A DNA stretch of 64,000 nucleotides from Periplaneta americana (taxonomy: Eukaryota > Arthropoda > Insecta > Blattodea > Blattidae): the NCBI RefSeq assembly GCF_040183065.1, contig NC_091124.1, forward strand, positions 62,256,501 through 62,320,500. The letters run 5' to 3'. The notes under the pieces are model-generated. The model made no database searches, was not told where the DNA came from, and saw nothing but the letters and a program-made list of their open reading frames with translations. Positions 59,856 through 64,000 of the stretch are shown here, in pieces. A program made the translations under genes and the position numbers. Every line of letters begins with the position of its first letter. Position 1 is the first letter of the stretch.

Positions 59856-59926
59856 TCCGGGGCCGGGTATCGATCCCTGGACCTCTGGTTGAACGTACCA
59901 GCGCTCTACCACTGAGCTACCCGGGA
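59856..59926 (-). pseudogene. tRNA-like sequence, left arm of foldback
   Basis: Minus-strand counterpart of 60152-60223, with the same D-stem and anticodon loop (ACGTTCA) and a small change in the acceptor (CCCCGGA 3' strand). It is one nucleotide shorter. Trailer ACAATTTTTCCC. Confidence 0.6.
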
Positions 59927-60151
59927 ACTCCACCCGACACCGTCTCAATTTTTCCCTTTATATCCACACAACTCGCGTGGGCTGAAAGACTAGATTTGCA
60001 TAATATATACGTTACTGTGTACGTTAACAGAAAACCACAATTCCAAGTCACACAGAGATTGTGTGCACTCGTTGTGGGTCTCTGGCGTTTCGTCAGCCCA
60101 CGCGAGTTGTGTGGATATAAAGGGAAAAATTGAGACAGTGTCGGGTGGAGT

Positions 60152-60223
60152 TCCCGGGTAGCTCAGTGGTAGAGCGCTGGTACGTTCAACCAGAGATCCC
60201 GGGATCGATACCCGGTCCCGGAA
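60152..60223 (+). pseudogene. tRNA-like sequence, anticodon loop ACGTTCA (GTT)
   Basis: A 72-nt cloverleaf: acceptor TCCCGGG/TCCCGGA (six of seven pairs), TA, D-arm GCTC-AGTGGTA-GAGC, anticodon stem CTGGT/ACCAG perfect around ACGTTCA, and T-arm CCGGG-ATCGATA-CCCGG. An Asn-type anticodon can be read, but C occupies position 33 and A replaces the first T of the T-loop. A standard charging-competent tRNA is therefore unlikely. Box A is intact and Pol III transcription is possible. Confidence 0.6.
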
Positions 60224-60939
60224 CAATTTATCATTGTTTTCATTAAAGTCTGCATACTTACGCAGAAATTTCTCTGGTTTTAGGGCTTGCAGCAACTGTA
60301 GTCAGTACGGATGAACTAGCAACCACTTGCGAATAATCTTGCCTTAAAATCAGTGTACCATTTACGGATTGTACCCCCTCTGGGTGAATCTGCATCAAAC
60401 TTTGTTCGGAAATGCCGTTGCACATTAATAACCGACTCGTTCACATGAAAATCAAGCTTTTTTTTTGTCCTCTATAGCAGTCATTTCGCCTCAACAGAGA
60501 ACAAATTTGTTTATACGCTCACGTATGAGGCAGTATTAACAGCTAGGAAAACAACTTTAGTTTCTCTTTCCATTGGTGCTATTTTCATGCAGCTCAGAAC
60601 GTAAATTACTTGTGTTCGAAATCGGAAGGGTCCTTTGCAGGTACCTTGTATGTTAAGAAATTCGTTAATTGTTAACAACGAGAATAATAATTAAGGATCG
60701 GCTTGCAATGCGAGTACTGAACGGAATTTTGTGGGATAAACAAACGAATTGAATATTTACAGGAAATCCATACTTATAAGTTAATAGTGAGAACTTAAAT
60801 ACCTTAATTATGGGACATGATGTAAAATAAAAATAAACATTACAGGCAGGTCAGCTCGTTGCTCTAAAGTAGATAGAATTAGAAATTAAATGATTAGAGG
60901 ATAGAATCAGAAATTAAATAAGAGGAAAGTGTAGTTTAA

Positions 60940-61665
60940 GGGGTTAGGTACAGCTTACAGCAGTAAAATTTTTGGAAATAATCAACATTTTTTTCCTCCA
61001 TTACTGTACCTTGTACAATAATGAAAATTGGTATGTGTTAAAACACTGTCCTTTGCTATATGAAAAAAATATTTTTACGATTAAAAAAAATATATACATA
61101 TTTTTTTTTCGAAATTCAAAATGGTGGCAGTTTACTGTGCAGTGGTGAAACGTTTCCCTCATAACTCTTAACTTTGTTAACTTTTTAATGTTTTCTCTCT
61201 TTTATTTTATTGCTGAAACTCATGTTTACAATATCATGCTCTTTCAACTACATTCCTTAATAAATAATATATTTTTATTGTGTGTTAGAAGAAAATACTG
61301 ATATTTGACCGTATTTTTAATGAATTTATTTTTTATCAGGCAATCTATCAAAGGTTGAGAAGTGATCTTGCGTCATATTGTAGATATGACATGCATAAAT
61401 ACACACAAAAAATTTCATCACGGAATGTTGGATAGTTTTTTTAGATATGTGGGAAACGCTTAATCACTGCACAGTGAACTGAATTTTGAAAAAAAAAAAA
61501 AAAATGTAAATAAGTTTTTTAAATAATAAAAATATATTTTTTTCATATAGCAGAAAGACAGTGTTTTACACATACTAATTTTCATTATTGTACAAGATAC
61601 AGTAATGGAGGGAAAAAATGTTGAATATTTCCACAATTTTACTGCTGCAAGCTGTACCTAACCCC
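60940..61665. repeat. Long-inverted-repeat TTAA MITE, uninterrupted copy
   Basis: 726 bp. The ends GGGGTTAGGTACAGCTTACA and the complement GCAAGCTGTACCTAACCCC are flanked by TTAA (60936-60939, 61666-61669). Arms extend about 220 bp to GTGCAGTGGTGAAACG. CTCTTAAC at 61165-61172 is the empty equivalent of the CTCATAAC site used twice by hATs in the copy at 5656-9798. Confidence 0.9.
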
Positions 61666-61669
61666 TTAA

Positions 61670-62450
61670 AGATGCGTTACGCTCACATTTTAAATATTTC
61701 TCATCCCATTTCCCCATTGACATTGACCAAAAATATAAAGCATTAGGCCTAATATATTGAGCTACTTTTCATTCAATATCTCGTTTATCATCTTCAGTAT
61801 TTTCAAAATGTGTTCTATGAAAAATAAAATATTGAAAATGAATAGTTTATAATAGTCCGATGATGCAAGTTGGCAAGCTGTTTTGATTTTATCCACTTCG
61901 ATTCAAGTGCAGGATTTGCGTTGTCCTGTTATGGAAGCAGCCGCCTTCAATTAATTATTACTGGGTACATTTGCATTAAAACTACGTAAACTCTCCCAAG
62001 CTGTTGAGGATAAAGATGGTCATTAACAGGGTGTATTAGGCTCTCGTAATTCCACCAGACGCAAAAATATTACCTTACTCCCAAGTGGCGAGTCTAGCTT
62101 TTGCTGAAGTGGAGCTATTACTTGTTAATGTTAGGTTTCTGGAAATGGTCCCATTCTTCATCATATATGACGCCTCGCTTGATAAATCTTTCGCCCAAGG
62201 GATTGGCGATTAACTAGCGGTCTGCAGATGTCCACTGGACGATGAGCTTGTTTGACGTCAGTTCATATGAGGAGCTTAGTTTCAAAACGACCCTTGTCCA
62301 TTCCCATAACTTTGTGGGAAATCATGAAAAACGTTTTTAGATCTAAAATTTATTACCAGGAAAGCAAGAGACATTATGAAACCAAAGATGTTGGGTGCAT
62401 TTAGAATCAAATAGGAGCTAGAGACTTGAGACTTGAGACAAGGAACTAGG
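61670..62450. other. Unassigned sequence
   Basis: No recognisable gene; somewhat G/C-richer than the flanks near 62040-62280. Confidence 0.4.
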
Positions 62451-62632
62451 CAAATTTTATTCTCGCATGTTTATCGAAAACATCTTTTCTTGTATTTTAA
62501 TATGAAATATGACCTGCCCACTGATTAATTTTGAAGGGCCGCGGTATTTTGACTGTGCAAAGGTAGCATAATCATTAGACTTTTAATTGTGGACTGGAAT
62601 GAATGGTTGGACGAGGAATATACTGTTTCTGG
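62451..62632 (+). pseudogene. Nuclear copy of mitochondrial 16S rRNA (NUMT)
   Basis: Highly conserved large-subunit rRNA words appear in the right order: AAATTTTATTCTCGCATGTT, GACCTGCCCACTGATT, GAAGGGCCGCGGTATTTTGA, CTGTGCAAAGGTAGCATAAT and GACTGGAATGAATGGTTGGA, then GAGGAATATACTGTTTC. This is the peptidyl-transferase domain V region that universal insect 16S primers amplify. Similarity stops at about 62632. The flanks are ordinary nuclear repeat-rich DNA, so it is a fragment transferred from the mitochondrion. It is not functional as rRNA. Confidence 0.92.
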
Positions 62633-62895
62633 AACTAATATTTTGTCGCAAATTTTGCTGCGGACGTAAGTCAGTTTAATTACAATAATCACTTTTAACG
62701 CAAAATGTTTGTGGTTTAGAGGGCGTTCTCAAGCCAAACCATGACAGTTGTATGTAGACTTATCATTGAAGAATGCATGGACACAGGAAGCTCATTTTTG
62801 TTATTAAGTGGACAAAACACGTTTTGAAAATGAGCTCCTTACATACGAGTAGAAATAGTTCGACAACTTTGTTTTTTCAAGAGTTCTACTGGTGT

Positions 62896-62898
<3 letters not shown>

Positions 62899-62959
<61 letters not shown>

Positions 62960-62967
62960 GAATGTAC

Positions 62968-63015
<48 letters not shown>

Positions 63016-63088
63016 GCAGAGGTTCCCAAACAGTGGTGCGTAAGAAGCGAAAGAATGTACAATAATAATAATAATAATAATGATGATG

Positions 63089-63142
<54 letters not shown>
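62899..63142. repeat. Compound (AAT)n/(ATT)n microsatellites
   Basis: Three arrays: 62899-62956 (TAA), 62971-63013 (AAT) and 63060-63142 (AAT, then GAT, then ATT). The long Asn, Ile and Tyr homopolymer ORFs here are artefacts of these arrays. Confidence 0.95.
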
Positions 63143-63186
63143 GTACATTCTTTCGCTTCTTGCGCACCATTGTTTGGGAACCTCTG
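63016..63186. repeat. Palindromic hAT-like MITE expanded by microsatellite
   Basis: CAGAGGTTCCCAAACAGTGG and CCATTGTTTGGGAACCTCTG are inverted ends typical of Charlie-type hAT MITEs. The arms continue with TGCGTAAGAAGCGAAAGAAT and GTAC, then AAT units facing ATT units, so the whole 171 bp can fold on itself. Confidence 0.8.
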
Positions 63187-63584
63187 CTTTAGTTGACGAG
63201 CAAACCGGATGCGTGATCTTCCTAATAAAAGCATTGCGCTAGTCTGCTAACGAAGGCGAAGTTGGGCAGGTAGGTGTTCAGTCAAGGTCGATTTCGAATG
63301 TTGGCAAGCCGTTATTGTTTTCTCTCGCATTCAATTAGAATTTTTTTCGTGAATCGTATGCCCTGGCCCATCACGTACGTCATAGCTTCAAGAGAGTAGT
63401 GTTGAAATTTATTATTCTTGTGTTAAAAGCCCTTCGTATGACTAGAGACCACAGAATTTATCGTTTTTATTGTAAAAAAATGCGCGATAAATATATTTCG
63501 CATTTTATCGCGAATTAATTATTATATTTGAGGAGAAATTTCGTAGAATAGATTAAACGTTATTATGTTGAAATAAGGAATAAT

Positions 63585-63788
63585 TTATCTTTTTACTGGT
63601 TTGGCTTTTTTTTTATAACGATTAAATGAACCTTGAATTAGCTCTGGTCTTTTTGCAGCCACATTTTTCTCTTTTAGTCTCATATCATAGAAACAATTTT
63701 TGGATACTGTATCACGACGTTTTCCGCAATTCACCCTCACAATACAAAATTTACACATTAACATATTCGTCTCGGACACACAAATCAT
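63585..63788 (-). pseudogene. hAT-type N-terminal zinc-finger fragment
   Basis: Minus-strand translation MLMCKFCIVRVNCGKRRDTV continues to a KNCFYDMRLKEK segment and then AKRPELIQGSFNRY. The Cys-x2-Cys pair and the following basic region fit the N-terminus of CGBP1-like hAT proteins. The expected His pair (HxxxxxH) is degraded (Asn/Asp in place of His). Nearby sequence upstream (CGCATTTTATCGCG at about 63508) resembles the hAT end at 55441-55664. The catalytic part is absent here; it could lie off the window only if transcription runs from the right, which does not fit a minus-strand gene, so I read it as a fragment. Confidence 0.5.
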
Positions 63789-64000
63789 AAATTACTTTCA
63801 CTTCCAGACTTCTGACATGCACTGTAACTGCAGTGATATGACCCGTTTTTACAGCTGTTACTTGGGAAAGATTTGCTCCAAAACTAGGAAGTCCCAACAT
63901 GTCTCACCTAATTCTACGTGTTAATGACCTTTGAGAATGTTTGGTAGAGGGATGGACAGACTACTGTAGCTATACAATATCTTGTTTTCAGTTACAGTTT

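Larger units (their letters stand above)
59832..60229. mobile_element. 398-bp tRNA-like foldback element
   Basis: Arms of about 145 bp are inverted complements. Each arm holds a complete tRNA-like module (minus 59856-59926, plus 60152-60223) plus shared flank (CGACACCGTCTCAATTTTTC, TATCCACACAACTCGCGTGG). A spacer of about 95 bp separates them. ATCATTGTT occurs at 59823-59831 and 60230-60238, consistent with a 9- to 12-bp target duplication. No protein is encoded. Class unknown. Confidence 0.88.
59640..60480 (-). pseudogene. mariner-like transposase, deleted and split by an insertion
   Basis: Minus-strand order: VQRHFRTKFDADSPRGYNP (about 60420, N-terminal DNA-binding region), LQLLQALKPEKFLRKYADFN (60300-60240), then the inserted foldback. 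After it come NNDEFIRSRVFSDEAIFHLP and GKVNRHNLRIWGSENQRTYV (59830-59720), the region of the first catalytic Asp (FSDEA). The rest of the catalytic domain is missing. The peptide ENNDK/NNDEF spans the duplicated target ATCATTGTT, so the insertion point can be placed inside this gene. Confidence 0.8.
59532..60648 (-). mobile_element. mariner-like element with ~105-bp inverted repeats, interrupted
   Basis: TA flanks both ends (59530-59531, 60649-60650). The ends begin CAGGGCTCCTACAAAATACC and CAAGGTACCTGCAAAGGACC. They stay alignable for about 105 bp through TTTCGAACACA, AATTTACGTTCT and ACCAATGGAAAGAGAAACT. Without the foldback at 59832-60229 the element is about 710 bp, with a shortened minus-strand transposase gene. 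Confidence 0.85.

Noticed and set aside
60152..60223. A functional tRNA-Asn gene
   Set aside because: C at position 33, an altered T-loop, an acceptor mismatch, and location in a foldback element with an inverted twin argue for a mobile tRNA-like sequence.
59646..60295. ORFs containing RVSIPGPLVERTSALPLSYPG and similar
   Set aside because: They are translations of the tRNA-like arms of the foldback element, not a gene.
62773..63234. ORFs with long Asn, Tyr or Ile tracts (also at 13896, 14387, 14496, 35904, 40023, 49017)
   Set aside because: They are translations of (AAT)n or (ATT)n microsatellites.

Overview
The window looks like intergenic or intronic DNA from a large insect genome. It is AT-rich, has many long (AAT)n, (TA)n and (ATGT)n arrays, and consists almost entirely of transposable-element relics inserted into one another. 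At least five tRNA-derived SINE families recur, some with box A and box B visible. They resemble SINE families I associate with cockroach genomic sequence, so my best guess is a cockroach of the Periplaneta type; this rests on recall and was not searched. No complete host gene was recognised. The only intact long reading frame is a hAT-family transposase of 494 residues on the minus strand (6103-7587).

Layout. 0-5 kb: SINEs, a foldback MITE, a Tc1/mariner relic (2008-2746) and a decayed hAT element (3621-4469) that split an older repeat. 5.6-9.8 kb: a long-inverted-repeat MITE with TTAA at its ends carries two different hAT elements side by side, with three copies of the same 8-bp target site (CTCATAAC). 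10.5-12.9 kb: a degenerate minisatellite with higher-order structure, cut by a SINE. 13.9-23.5 kb: non-LTR retrotransposon 3' ends, three related MITEs with GGCTGGTTCACAATA ends, and an inverted-repeat element with two tandem TATA-containing modules. 25.4-31.1 kb: a hAT deletion derivative with perfect 8-bp duplications, a pogo-like relic, a LINE fragment, a (TATG)n array running into a SINE, and a mariner pseudogene.

32-47 kb: more SINEs, small MITEs, LINE and mariner pieces, tRNA-like sequences, and one CpG-rich patch (36950-37123) that could be a host promoter and first exon. 47.5-49.1 kb: a nearly complete Tc1-type DD34E element broken by one frameshift and one stop. 52-60 kb: foldback elements built from tRNA-like modules, a Jockey-type LINE end, a 5'-truncated LINE with a 13-bp target duplication, and a mariner-like relic interrupted by a 398-bp tRNA-like foldback. 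60.9-64 kb: an uninterrupted copy of the TTAA MITE that serves as the empty-site reference for the nested copy at 5.6 kb, a nuclear copy of mitochondrial 16S rRNA (62451-62632), a palindromic microsatellite/hAT-end structure, and a lone zinc-finger fragment.

The elements do not form a pathway. What the window records is insertion order: TTAA MITE, then hAT, then a second hAT at the same site; mariner relic, then tRNA-like foldback; LINE, then SINE. The most unusual observations are the two hATs sharing one target site, the tRNA-like foldback family whose members differ in anticodon but share a T-rich trailer and C33, and the strong excess of the octamer TAGGCCTA across otherwise unrelated sequence.
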